From: UBA6814 sp040753075
GTDB taxonomy: Bacteria; Desulfobacterota; Desulfovibrionia; Desulfovibrionales; Desulfovibrionaceae
Length of the DNA stretch: 64,000 nt
Assembly: GCA_040753075.1 (NCBI GenBank)
Contig: JBFMHA010000009.1
Coordinates: forward strand, 21,268 to 85,267
Direction: 5' to 3'
The notes beneath the pieces were generated by a model that was not told where the DNA came from, ran no database searches, and was given only the letters and a program-made list of their open reading frames with translations. The stretch's first letter is position 1; each line of letters begins with the position of its first letter. The translations under genes and the position numbers were made by a program. Positions 27,527 to 35,575 of this stretch are shown piece after piece.

Positions 27527-28245
27527 GCCCCGCCCTTGGCCCGGGCCCAGAAGGCCAGGCCCAGGGCGGCCAGGGCCGCGGTCTCCCAGCGCAGCACGCC
27601 CTGGCCCAGGCTCACGCCCATGAACCCGCCGGTCTTGAGGGCCATGGTCTCCTCGCAGGTGAGCCCGCCCTCCGGGCCGACCACCACCAGGATGCGGCCC
27701 GGCGCGGCCAGGTCCACGGGCCGCACCAGCGGGGCCAGGGCGGCCTCGGAGCAGAGCCGGCGGCGGTCGAAGCCCCGGCCGAACTCCACCAGGCCGCTGA
27801 GCCCGCCCTCGATGATGCCCGTCTCGGGCAAGAGAAGGTTGCCGCTCTGCTTGGCCCCGGCGATCATCTTGGCGATCCAGCCTTCCTTGGGCTCGTCCGG
27901 CGGGTCGCCCTGGCTGCGCTCGGCGCGCCAGAACCACAGCCCGGCCGCGCCCAGCTCCACCGCCTTCTCCAGGAGCCAGGAACGCCGCGCCTGGCGGCTC
28001 CAGCCCAGGGCCAGGTGGACCTGGGCCTCGGGCCGGGGCGCCTCGCGCAGCTCCACCGGCTCCAGTTCGGCTCGGTCCTTGCCGACCTTCACGATGCGGA
28101 ATTCGCCCTCCCGGCCGCAGCCGTCGAACAGGCGCAGCCCGTCGCCCACCCCCAGGCGCACGGCCTTGAGCGCATGCCGCGCCTCGGCGCCGTCCAGCAC
28201 CCAGGGGTCGGACCAGCGCTCCGGCTCCAGGTAGAAAAGCCGCAC
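27523..28245 (-). CDS. rsmE: 16S rRNA m3U1498 methyltransferase RsmE
   Basis: Methylates N3 of U1498 in 16S rRNA using S-adenosylmethionine. The 240-residue protein has an N-terminal PUA-like domain (ARHALKAVRLGVGD) and a SPOUT knot domain with VVGPEGGLTCEE near residue 192 and LGQGVLRWETAALAAL near the end. GTG at 28245 is chosen because GGAGG lies four bases before it and the protein then opens RLFYLEPE, as expected. The start is eight bases after the gcvT stop. Its own stop lies in the arm of the cloverleaf element. Confidence 0.9.
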   Translation of the reverse strand: MRLFYLEPERWSDPWVLDGAEARHALKAVRLGVGDGLRLFDGCGREGEFRIVKVGKDRAELEPVELREAPRPEAQVHLALGWSRQARRSWLLEKAVELGAAGLWFWRAERSQGDPPDEPKEGWIAKMIAGAKQSGNLLLPETGIIEGGLSGLVEFGRGFDRRRLCSEAALAPLVRPVDLAAPGRILVVVGPEGGLTCEETMALKTGGFMGVSLGQGVLRWETAALAALGLAFWARAKGGA

Positions 28246-28253
28246 GCCGCCTC

Positions 28254-29336
28254 CTAGAATTTGATGCGCGCCGTGCCGTCCTTGTAGAAGGGCAGTTCGG
28301 TGCGGTTGGCTTCCAGTTCGGTGCGCGAGGCGCGTATCACGAAGCTCTTCTCCTCGGCCACGTCGGCGCGCACGTAGGCCAGGGCCACGGCGTGGCCCAG
28401 GGAGGGGGCGAAGGAGCCGCTGGTGACCTCGCCCACCTGCTCGCCCGAGGGCAGGAACACCGGGTCGTGGGTGCGGGCGCTGCGCCGGCCGGCCACGGAC
28501 AGGGCGACGAGCCGGGAGCGCACCGAGAAGGCCCCGGCCTTGCCCACGAACTCCGCGGGCGACTTCATGAACACGTCCAGGCCGGCCTCGGCCGGGGTGT
28601 GGTTCTCGTCCAGGTCCTGGCCGTAGAGGGGGTAGCCCAGCTCCAGGCGCAGGGTGTCCCGGGCCCCCAGGCCCGCGGGCTTGACCCGGGGCTCCGCCAG
28701 CAGGCGCTCCCACAGGGCCGGGGCGCGGTCCTCCCGGAGGTAGAACTCGTAGCCCAGCTCCCCGGTGTAGCCGGTGCGGGACACGATGCAGGGATCCTCC
28801 TCGAACTCGCATTTCACGAAGGCGAAGTAGTTGAGGAAGCTGAAGTCCCGGCTGAACACCCGCTCCAGCACCTCGCGGGAGGCCGGCCCCTGCAGGTCGA
28901 TCTTGGCGGTGTATTCGGTGATGTCCTCGAAGAACAGCCCCTCGGGCAGCCGGGCCTTGATCCAGGCGAAGTCGTTCTCGGCCCGCGCGCCGTTGACCAC
29001 CAGCATGTACTCCTCGTCGCTGAGGCAGTAGACGATGAGGTCGTCCAGCACGGTTCCCGCCTCGGAGAGCAGGAAGCCGTAGCGGCAGCGGCCAGGCCCC
29101 AGGGTGTCCAGGTTCTGGGTCACCAGCCGGGACAGGGCCGCCCGGGCGCGGGTTCCCCTGAGCTTGAACTCGCCCATGTGGCAGATGTCGAACACCGAGG
29201 CCTGGGACCGGGTGTGGTGGTGCTCGGCCAGGATGCCCTCGTACTGGATGGGCATCTCGTAGCCGGCGAAGGGGGCCATCTTCGCCCCGTGCTCCTTGTG
29301 CCAGGCGGTGAGCGGGGTGGTCTTCAACTCGGACAC
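28254..29336 (-). CDS. gcvT: Aminomethyltransferase GcvT (glycine cleavage T protein)
   Basis: Transfers the aminomethyl carbon from lipoylated H protein to tetrahydrofolate, releasing ammonia. The 360-residue protein shows the folate-binding fold with LTAWHKEHGAKMAPFAGYEMP, SVFDICHMGEF, the catalytic Asp region GTVLDDLIVY, and GLGARDTLRLE plus GEVTSGSFAPSLG near the C-terminus. GTG at 29336 follows GGGAGGAC and gives the standard N-terminus. The other glycine cleavage genes (gcvH, gcvP, lpd) are not in the window, so the system is split. Confidence 0.93.
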   Translation of the reverse strand: MSELKTTPLTAWHKEHGAKMAPFAGYEMPIQYEGILAEHHHTRSQASVFDICHMGEFKLRGTRARAALSRLVTQNLDTLGPGRCRYGFLLSEAGTVLDDLIVYCLSDEEYMLVVNGARAENDFAWIKARLPEGLFFEDITEYTAKIDLQGPASREVLERVFSRDFSFLNYFAFVKCEFEEDPCIVSRTGYTGELGYEFYLREDRAPALWERLLAEPRVKPAGLGARDTLRLELGYPLYGQDLDENHTPAEAGLDVFMKSPAEFVGKAGAFSVRSRLVALSVAGRRSARTHDPVFLPSGEQVGEVTSGSFAPSLGHAVALAYVRADVAEEKSFVIRASRTELEANRTELPFYKDGTARIKF

Positions 29337-29373
29337 GGCAGTCCTCCCGGAAGGGGTGGTTCTGGGGATGGCG

Positions 29374-31140
29374 TCAGACCGCCCGCGCCTGGGCCGGATA
29401 CTCGGCCCGGGAGCGGCGGATGGCCTTGAACTCGTCCAGCAGGGCCACCATGCGGCCATACTGCTTCTTCACGTCCTGGCCATACCTGGTCAGGTCCTCG
29501 TCCCGGCGGGACACGTAGCTGGAAACGAGGTACCCGTCATGCAGCGTATGCTCGCAGATGTCAATGACTGCCTGAACCAACATTTCGAAATAATTGACTA
29601 TTTCAAATTTCAGTTCGTGCAGGATCTGGTTGGAGAGCTCCAGCCGATCCCGCACCTTGGCGGTGCGGCCCCGGCCCGGGCCCCGGTGGAGGTCGTCCAG
29701 GAGCTTCACCTTGCGGGCCTGGCGGATGTAGCTGTACTTGGCCCAGACCTCCTGGTGCAGCTCGTGCATGGCCTGGAACACGTCCAGGTTGTCCGGGTTC
29801 AGGAGGTAGCCGTCCAGGACCCGCACCACCTTGGCGTAGAACTCCTCGGAATAGGCGATGATCCGGCGCTGGTGCTTGGAGAGCCAGGAGTAGAGGAACT
29901 TGAGCCGCTTCTCGTGGGTGTCGGTGTTCTCCACCACCTCGTTGCGCTTGTACACGATGCGGCCGGCGTATTCGCCCCGCACGATGTCGTTCAGGCGCAG
30001 GAACATGTTGGTGGTGTCCTTGATGAGGTTCACCCGGCGGGTGGCGCGGCCCGTGAGGGGGTGGACCACCTCCTGGTGGAGCACGGACAGGGCGCGGTCC
30101 TGCTGCACGTTGTTCGGGTCGTACTTGTGCTGCCGGTAGACCACCCGCAGGATGACCACCCGCCGCTCCCGGTCCACGAAATACCGGCCGCGGGACAGGG
30201 TGCGGATGGCGTCCTTCTGCTCCTTGTCCACCTGGACCAGGGCCAGCTTCTCCACCCGGGGATAGTGCTGGGCCTCGGGATGGGACCACAGGGTGGTGAT
30301 GGTCCTGTCGGACTGGCCCAGGACCCGCACCAGGAAGCTCTCGCCCAGCCGGAACAGGCGGCGGGCGAAGAGCGCGGACGAGGTGCGGCGCTCGGACACG
30401 ATGGCGAACCCGTAAAGCTCCATGAGGAACTGGTACACGAAAGAGCGGTGCAGTTCGTAGCGCACGTTGTCTCCGGGCGTGAACTTCTTCATGCGCAGGC
30501 CGTAGCGCTTGATCTCGGTGTCCAGGTCCGAGGGAAAGGAGGCGTACACCCCGGAGAGGTAGAAGGCCCCGTCCGAGTCCAGGGACATGACGTGGGCCCG
30601 GTCCATATGGGCCAGGTAGGGGACCGTCCGCGGGTAGTTCTCCAGGGCGGTCAGATCGCGGCGGGCGAAATGCCGCCTGAAGTCCTCGTGGAAGGGCTTG
30701 GGCATGCGGTCCAGGAAGGTGCGCAGGTTCTGGGCCAGCACCGACTGCTCCAGGGGGCAGGCCGGACCCAGGCCGAAGCCCACGTGCTCCAGCACGTTGT
30801 GGAGGATGTCGAACTGGAATATCTCGCTGAAATAGTCCAGGGGCCGCGCCAGGGCCACCATGCTGAAGCCCGGCAGATCACGGTACTCCTGGGCGTCGGA
30901 GTCGAAGGAGGGCAGGAGTTCCCGCGACTCCACCAGCGGATAGCTCCCGTGCTCGAAATAGGGCTTGAGCAGGCAGAACTTGATGTGGGTCCAGTCCAGG
31001 AACTCCTTGAGCGCGGCCAGGTCGGAAACGACCAGGTTGGGGCCGTCGTCTCCGGCGGCCAGCGTCCGACTCTGCGGGACCTTGGAAAAAGCCTCTTCCC
31101 AGGAGAAGCGTGGTGTCTTTGCGCTGGCCATGACCTCCAT
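29374..31140 (-). CDS. Large protein of unknown function, divergent from GAF-mreB
   Basis: I do not recognise this 588-residue protein. It has no signal peptide, no membrane span and no nucleotide-binding motif that I can see. It is rich in charged helices, with aromatic-rich segments such as WTHIKFCLLKPYFEHGSYP near residue 50 and a helical end (LTRYGQDVKKQYGRMVALLDEFKAI). Codon use matches its neighbours. Start is uncertain: ATG at 31140 or 31131, or a TTG at 31200. None has an ideally spaced ribosome site, and GGAGGT is only one base from the 31131 ATG. It is transcribed away from the GAF and mreB genes across a 235-base AT-rich gap. Confidence 0.75.
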   Translation of the reverse strand: MEVMASAKTPRFSWEEAFSKVPQSRTLAAGDDGPNLVVSDLAALKEFLDWTHIKFCLLKPYFEHGSYPLVESRELLPSFDSDAQEYRDLPGFSMVALARPLDYFSEIFQFDILHNVLEHVGFGLGPACPLEQSVLAQNLRTFLDRMPKPFHEDFRRHFARRDLTALENYPRTVPYLAHMDRAHVMSLDSDGAFYLSGVYASFPSDLDTEIKRYGLRMKKFTPGDNVRYELHRSFVYQFLMELYGFAIVSERRTSSALFARRLFRLGESFLVRVLGQSDRTITTLWSHPEAQHYPRVEKLALVQVDKEQKDAIRTLSRGRYFVDRERRVVILRVVYRQHKYDPNNVQQDRALSVLHQEVVHPLTGRATRRVNLIKDTTNMFLRLNDIVRGEYAGRIVYKRNEVVENTDTHEKRLKFLYSWLSKHQRRIIAYSEEFYAKVVRVLDGYLLNPDNLDVFQAMHELHQEVWAKYSYIRQARKVKLLDDLHRGPGRGRTAKVRDRLELSNQILHELKFEIVNYFEMLVQAVIDICEHTLHDGYLVSSYVSRRDEDLTRYGQDVKKQYGRMVALLDEFKAIRRSRAEYPAQARAV

Positions 31141-31294
31141 CCGCGCCGCGGGGAGCGGCGGCAATGAAAGAATACCGCGGGGAGGAAGGAAAGACAACAA
31201 TCCCAGGGAATTTTCAAGGGATTACCGCCCCCCTCGGCGGCCGTGTCCGGCCGTTCCGCCTCAGCCTTGGAGATTATTGAAAGAATTCAATATA

Positions 31295-31324
31295 TTGACT
31301 AATGCTCCTCTTTTGCGGTAAAAG
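31295..31324 (+). promoter_or_regulatory. Possible promoter of the GAF gene
   Basis: TTGACT (31295-31300) and TAAAAG (31319-31324) are spaced by 18 bases in the AT-rich divergent gap, about 50 bases before the GAF gene. Only a moderate consensus match. Confidence 0.45.
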
Positions 31325-31375
31325 ACCTGATTAAAACCCCCTCTCCCGGCCGCGACGTCCGGGGCCGGATGGACC

Positions 31376-32344
31376 ATGGACTGCCTGCACTCCCTTCTCG
31401 GCATCATCTGCAGCGTGTTCGACGCCTATTCCACGGTGCTCTTCCTGCCCGGGCCGGGCAACGGCGAATACCACCTGGCCGCACGGTTCAGCCTGGGCGA
31501 CGACATCGACCAGGGCACGGTCATCACCCCGGGCCAGGGACTGGTGGGCTGGATCATCCGCAACAAGCGGCCCCTGCGCATCGCCAACTTCGACCAGAAG
31601 CGCAGCCGGCTGGGCTACTACCGCTCCAAGGACGAGGAGAAGAAGATCAAGGCCTTCATGGGCTGCCCCCTCAAGGGCGGGGAGGGGGCCCTGTGCCTGG
31701 ACTCCAAGCGCACCTACTCCCTCTCGGACAAGGACCTCAAGATCCTGGACATGTTCTCCGCCCTGGCCGCGGACATGCAGCGCTCCGAACTGGAGAACGT
31801 GCAGTCCCTCGCCGAACACCGCTACTACCACGGCCTGCGCCTGCTCTCCGGCCTGCGCAGCCGCTTCCCCAAGTGGGCCGAGTACCTGCGCCACTTCCTG
31901 GACCTGCTCTGCCACACCACCGGGATCAGCCACACCTTCCTGGCGGTGCGCGGCGACAAGGACACCTACGTGCTCGAGGGCTACAACCGCCCGGTGTTCG
32001 AAGACACCGCCCAGCACGCCGCGGCCTTCCCGGCCAAGAGCGGCCTCATCGGCTGGGTCTTCGCCAACAACCGGGCGGTGTTCTCGGGCGAGGCCGAGGC
32101 CCGCACCGCGTCCCAGGCCCTGTTCGGCTCTCAGTCGGACTCCCCGTCCTTCGCGGTCCTGGCCTGCCTGCCCCTGTTCATCTCCCGCAGGACCCGGGCC
32201 GTGCTGGTGCTGGGCGGCGAGGTCCCGACCCCCCTGGACGACGACCTCAGGAACTTCCTGGAGATGGCCGCGGACCACCTGGCCATCTACCTGGAAAACC
32301 TCCATCTCCGCAGCCAGTTGGACGGGCCGCAAAAGAAAGTCTAA
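31376..32344 (+). CDS. Double GAF-domain protein
   Basis: A soluble 322-residue protein made of two GAF-like sensor domains, roughly residues 5-145 and 165-312. The first contains GQGLVGWIIRNKRPLRI, the second KSGLIGWVFANNRAVFSG; these equivalent segments are the best sign of the fold. No output domain (kinase, cyclase or HTH) is attached, so it presumably binds a small ligand and acts through a partner. It sits 93 bases upstream of mreB on the same strand, so a role in cell shape or envelope control is a context-based guess. Confidence 0.8.
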   Translation: MDCLHSLLGIICSVFDAYSTVLFLPGPGNGEYHLAARFSLGDDIDQGTVITPGQGLVGWIIRNKRPLRIANFDQKRSRLGYYRSKDEEKKIKAFMGCPLKGGEGALCLDSKRTYSLSDKDLKILDMFSALAADMQRSELENVQSLAEHRYYHGLRLLSGLRSRFPKWAEYLRHFLDLLCHTTGISHTFLAVRGDKDTYVLEGYNRPVFEDTAQHAAAFPAKSGLIGWVFANNRAVFSGEAEARTASQALFGSQSDSPSFAVLACLPLFISRRTRAVLVLGGEVPTPLDDDLRNFLEMAADHLAIYLENLHLRSQLDGPQKKV

Positions 32345-32352
32345 AGATTTTC

Positions 32353-32380
32353 TTGATTCTGTTCGCCAATCGGGTAAAAA
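32353..32380 (+). promoter_or_regulatory. Possible promoter of mreB
   Basis: TTGATT (32353-32358) and TAAAAA (32375-32380) are spaced by 16 bases. A GGCCGGC/GCCGGCC hairpin at 32390-32412 follows in what would be the 5' leader. Match is moderate. Confidence 0.4.
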
Positions 32381-32437
32381 GCCGCAAAGGGCCGGCGGCG
32401 CGTCTGCCGGCCAATCCCATCTAGCGAGGTCGCTGCC

Positions 32438-33463
32438 ATGTTCTTCACGCGGCTCTTCGGTTTTCTGGGCAAGGACCTGGCCATGGACCTGGGCACGGCC
32501 AACACCCTCCTGTACGCCCCCAAGGAAGGCATCGTGCTCAACGAACCCTCGGTGGTGGCCCTGGACGCCAAGACCAACGCCATCATCGCCGTGGGCCGCG
32601 AGGCCAAGGACTTCCTGGGCCGCACCCCGGAGCGGATCAAGGCCGTGCGCCCCCTGCGGGACGGCGTCATCGCCGACTTCGAAGTGACCAAGGAGATGAT
32701 CGCCTACTTCATCCGCAAGGTCATCAAGGGCATCGGCGTGGTCAAGCCGCACATCGTCATCGGCGTGCCCTCGGGCATCACCCAGGTGGAGAAGCGGGCC
32801 GTGATCGAGAGCGCGCTCCAGGCCGGGGTGCGCAGCGTGAACCTGGTGGAGGAGCCCATGGCCGCGGCCATCGGCGCGGGCCTGCCCATCGAGCAGCCCA
32901 TCGGCAACATGGTGGTGGACATCGGCGGCGGCACCACCGAGGTGGCGGTCATCTCCCTGTCCGCGGTGGCCTATTCCGAGAGCGTGCGGGTGGCCGGGGA
33001 CGAGATGAACGAGTCCATCCAGCGCTATTTCCAGGACCGCTTCCAGATGCTCATCGGCGAGAACATGGCCGAGCGCATCAAGATGGAGATCGGCAGCGCC
33101 TACCCCCAGAGCGAGCGGCTGGTGGCCGAGGTTTCGGGCAAGAACCTCATCAACGGCACCCCGCGCTCCATGGAGATCACCGACGAACAGATCCGCGAAG
33201 CCATCCACGAGCCGGTGGCCACCATCGTGCGCGCGGTGAAGAAGGCCCTGGAGATGACCCAGCCCGAGCTGGTGGGCGACATCGCCCGCAACGGCCTGCT
33301 CCTGGCCGGCGGAGGCGCGCTGCTCAAGGGCCTGGACAGGCTCATCTCCGAGGAGACCAACCTCCAGGTCATCGTGGACGAGGACCCGCTCACCACCGTG
33401 GCCCGGGGCGCGGGCCGCACCCTGGACAACAAGAAGCACTACAGCAAGGTCTACATCAATTAA
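32438..33463 (+). CDS. mreB: Rod-shape determining protein MreB
   Basis: An actin-like ATPase that forms membrane-associated filaments and guides the peptidoglycan elongation machinery. The 341-residue protein has the phosphate-1 motif MDLGTANTLLY near residue 17, the phosphate-2 motif VVDIGGGTTEVAVIS near 160 and the adenosine motif LAGGGALLKGLD near 289. It starts after GCGAGGT. No mreC or mreD follows; the unit ends in a terminator. A RodZ-like partner is encoded at 6053. Confidence 0.97.
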   Translation: MFFTRLFGFLGKDLAMDLGTANTLLYAPKEGIVLNEPSVVALDAKTNAIIAVGREAKDFLGRTPERIKAVRPLRDGVIADFEVTKEMIAYFIRKVIKGIGVVKPHIVIGVPSGITQVEKRAVIESALQAGVRSVNLVEEPMAAAIGAGLPIEQPIGNMVVDIGGGTTEVAVISLSAVAYSESVRVAGDEMNESIQRYFQDRFQMLIGENMAERIKMEIGSAYPQSERLVAEVSGKNLINGTPRSMEITDEQIREAIHEPVATIVRAVKKALEMTQPELVGDIARNGLLLAGGGALLKGLDRLISEETNLQVIVDEDPLTTVARGAGRTLDNKKHYSKVYIN

Positions 33464-33493
33464 CGGCCCCGCGGCCGGTTGGAGTTTTTGACG

Positions 33494-33517
33494 CGGCGGC
33501 CTCCGGGCCGCCGTTTT
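33494..33517 (+). terminator. Rho-independent terminator of mreB
   Basis: CGGCGGC pairs with GCCGCCG around a six-base loop and is followed by TTTT. It lies between mreB and the suhB-like gene. Confidence 0.72.
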
Positions 33518-33531
33518 GTTTGGAGGTTCCC

Positions 33532-34314
33532 ATGTCTCTTGACCTGACCGCCCTCACCGGCCCCTTCCTGGAGATCATGCGCAACGCCGCGGCCATCGTG
33601 GCGGAGCACGACGCCCGGCCCCGCACCGTGACCCGCAAGGGCCGCATCGACCTGCTCACCGAGACCGACCCCGCGGTGGAGGCCGCCCTGAAGGAGGACC
33701 TGGCCGCGATCCTGCCCGGATCCACCTTCCTGGCCGAAGAGACCGCGTCCCGGGCGGCGCTCGGCGAGCGCACCTGGATCATCGACCCCCTGGACGGCAC
33801 CACCAACTTCGCCCACGGCCTGCCCATCCATGCGGTGTCCGTGGCCCTGTGGGAGGAGGGGAGGGTGGCGCTCGGCGCGGTGGCGGTCCCGGTGCTCGGG
33901 GAGCTGTTCCACGCGGTGCGCGGCGGCGGGGCGTTCCTGAACGGCGCGCCCATCAGCGTCACGGACACCGCGGACATCGAGAAGTCCCTGGTGGCCACCG
34001 GGTTCCCCTACGCCATCCGGGAGGAGATGCGGCCGATCATGGCCAACCTGGAGCGGGTGCTGGCGGCCAGTCAGGGCGTGCGCCGCATGGGCGCGGCCGC
34101 CGTGGACCTGGCCTACGTGGCCTGCGGCCGCTTCGACGCCTTCTACGAATCCTGCCTCAACCCCTGGGACGTGGCCGCCGGCTGGCTCCTGGTGGAGGAG
34201 GCCGGGGGAAGAGTCACCGGCTACGCCGGCCAGCCCTACCGCCTGGGCGACAAGTACATCCTGGCCAGCAACGGCCGGGTGCACGGGAAGGCTTCAGGGC
34301 TGCTGGAAGAATAG
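33532..34314 (+). CDS. suhB: Inositol monophosphatase family protein (SuhB-like)
   Basis: A Mg-dependent phosphatase of the inositol monophosphatase family. In bacteria SuhB also binds the transcription antitermination complex. The 260-residue protein has the metal-site FLAEET near residue 67, DPLDGTTNFAHG near 85-96, GGAFLNG, and the C-terminal NPWDVAAGWLLVEEAGG. ATG at 33532 follows TGGAGG with five-base spacing. Substrate could be inositol phosphate, fructose bisphosphate or an adenosine phosphate; the family assignment is firm. Confidence 0.88.
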   Translation: MSLDLTALTGPFLEIMRNAAAIVAEHDARPRTVTRKGRIDLLTETDPAVEAALKEDLAAILPGSTFLAEETASRAALGERTWIIDPLDGTTNFAHGLPIHAVSVALWEEGRVALGAVAVPVLGELFHAVRGGGAFLNGAPISVTDTADIEKSLVATGFPYAIREEMRPIMANLERVLAASQGVRRMGAAAVDLAYVACGRFDAFYESCLNPWDVAAGWLLVEEAGGRVTGYAGQPYRLGDKYILASNGRVHGKASGLLEE

Positions 34315-34371
34315 AAGAGTAGAGGAGGCGGCCCCCCGCCACCGGGAAAAACAGTCCCCCATCAAGGCATG

Positions 34372-34398
34372 ACCCCTGAAAATTTCTCGGGGTTTTTT
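34372..34398 (+). terminator. Terminator downstream of suhB-like gene
   Basis: ACCCC pairs with GGGGT around a 12-base AT-rich loop, and six T residues follow from 34393. The plus-strand T-run shows it serves the suhB-like gene rather than the opposing NUDIX gene. Confidence 0.6.
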
Positions 34399-34428
34399 GA
34401 AGAATATCGATGGAGCCAACGTAACGGC

Positions 34429-34974
34429 CTACAGCCCCTCCACCGGGAACAGCAGCCCCTTCTCCAGGCTGTGAACCAATCCCGGGGTGAGCTGGTCGCG
34501 GTAGTTGGCCATGAGGTAGTCGAGCTCGGAGCGGTCGGCGAAGAAGCCGGACTCCACCTCGTCGGGGTTGGGGCGGGGCAGGGCGTCCAGGCGTCCCGCC
34601 GTGTAGAGGGTGATGAACTCGAAATTGGTGTCCGGGCTGCCGGCCACGTCGGCCACGTGGCGCAGGCGCTCGGCCGCGATGCCCAGCTCCTCCTGCAGCT
34701 CGCGCAGGGCCGCGGCCTCCCGCGACTCCCCGGCCCGCACGTGGCCCGTGGCCGAGAGGTCCAGCCGGCCGGGATACAGCTCCTTGGCCTTGCTGCGCTT
34801 CTGGAGATAGACCCGGCCCGCGTGGTCGAACACCGCCACCCGCACCGAGCGGTGGTAGAGCCCCTGCCGGTGCACCTCGGCCAGGGGCAGCACCCCGATG
34901 GGGCGGTCCGCCTCGTCCACCACGTCCACCAGCTCCGCGTCCGGAGGGATTATCGTCACTTTCGGCTCGGCCAT
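34429..34974 (-). CDS. NUDIX hydrolase, IDI-like
   Basis: A 181-residue NUDIX enzyme. The Nudix box is visible as GHVRAGESREAAALRELQEELGI near residues 77-99, matching G-x5-E-x7-REx-EExG. The N-terminal VDEADRPIGVLPLAEVHRQGLYHRS resembles the group that includes isopentenyl-diphosphate isomerase and YfcD-type proteins, but the full isomerase active-site cysteine pattern is not evident, so it is more likely a hydrolase of nucleoside diphosphate derivatives. It stands alone on the minus strand between two plus-strand units. Confidence 0.85.
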   Translation of the reverse strand: MAEPKVTIIPPDAELVDVVDEADRPIGVLPLAEVHRQGLYHRSVRVAVFDHAGRVYLQKRSKAKELYPGRLDLSATGHVRAGESREAAALRELQEELGIAAERLRHVADVAGSPDTNFEFITLYTAGRLDALPRPNPDEVESGFFADRSELDYLMANYRDQLTPGLVHSLEKGLLFPVEGL

Positions 34975-35044
34975 GCTTCACAGCTCCCGGCCGCGAGTAT
35001 AGAGTGGCGTCCTCGCCTGCGCAACCCGAACCGCGAGGCCCCCC

Positions 35045-35575
35045 GTGACCACGCCCGCCAGCGACTACGCCTTCGCCCGCCTGGGGCCGGACGACCTGGA
35101 CCAGCTCCTGGCCCTGGAGCGGCTGTGCTTCAGCCATCCCTGGACCGAGCGCCAGTTCCTGCTGGGCCTGGAGAACAAGGCCTTCTACGTGTTCGGCCTC
35201 AAGCTCGGCCAGGAGCTGGCCGCCTACTGCTCGTTCCACGCGGTGGCGGACGAGATGGAGGTGCTGAACATCGCCGTGGCCCCGCCCCTGCGGCGGCGCG
35301 GTCTGGCCCGTCGCCTGCTCGGCCTGGTGTTGCAAATCTGCCGCAACATGGGCATACAACAAGGGTATCTCGAAGTGCGGCGCTCCAACACCGCGGCCCG
35401 CGCCCTGTACAAGGCCTTCGGCTTCGCGGAGTGCGGGGTGCGCAAGGCCTACTACCCGGACAACGGGGAGGACGCGGTGCTCATGCGCCTGGACCTCCCG
35501 GAAAGGACAACCGACCCGAACCGGCCCGAAGCGCCGGCCCCGAACCCTGCCCAACCCCAAGGAGAACCGTCATGA
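35045..35575 (+). CDS. rimI: Ribosomal-protein-alanine N-acetyltransferase RimI-like
   Basis: A GNAT acetyltransferase, most like RimI, which acetylates the N-terminal alanine of ribosomal protein S18. The 176-residue protein has FSHPWTERQFL near the start, the acetyl-CoA loop VAPPLRRRGLARRLL near residues 78-92, and YLEVRRSNTAARALYKAFGF, the RimI-type C-terminal motif. It starts with GTG. The tail after about 150 is Pro/Ala-rich and overlaps the pgk start by four bases, so it leads the rimI-pgk-tpiA-secG unit. Confidence 0.85.
   Translation: MTTPASDYAFARLGPDDLDQLLALERLCFSHPWTERQFLLGLENKAFYVFGLKLGQELAAYCSFHAVADEMEVLNIAVAPPLRRRGLARRLLGLVLQICRNMGIQQGYLEVRRSNTAARALYKAFGFAECGVRKAYYPDNGEDAVLMRLDLPERTTDPNRPEAPAPNPAQPQGEPS

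Noticed and set aside
34369..35571. Long N-terminal extension of pgk
   Set aside because: It runs antisense through the NUDIX gene and across rimI; the ATG at 35572 gives the normal Pgk N-terminus.
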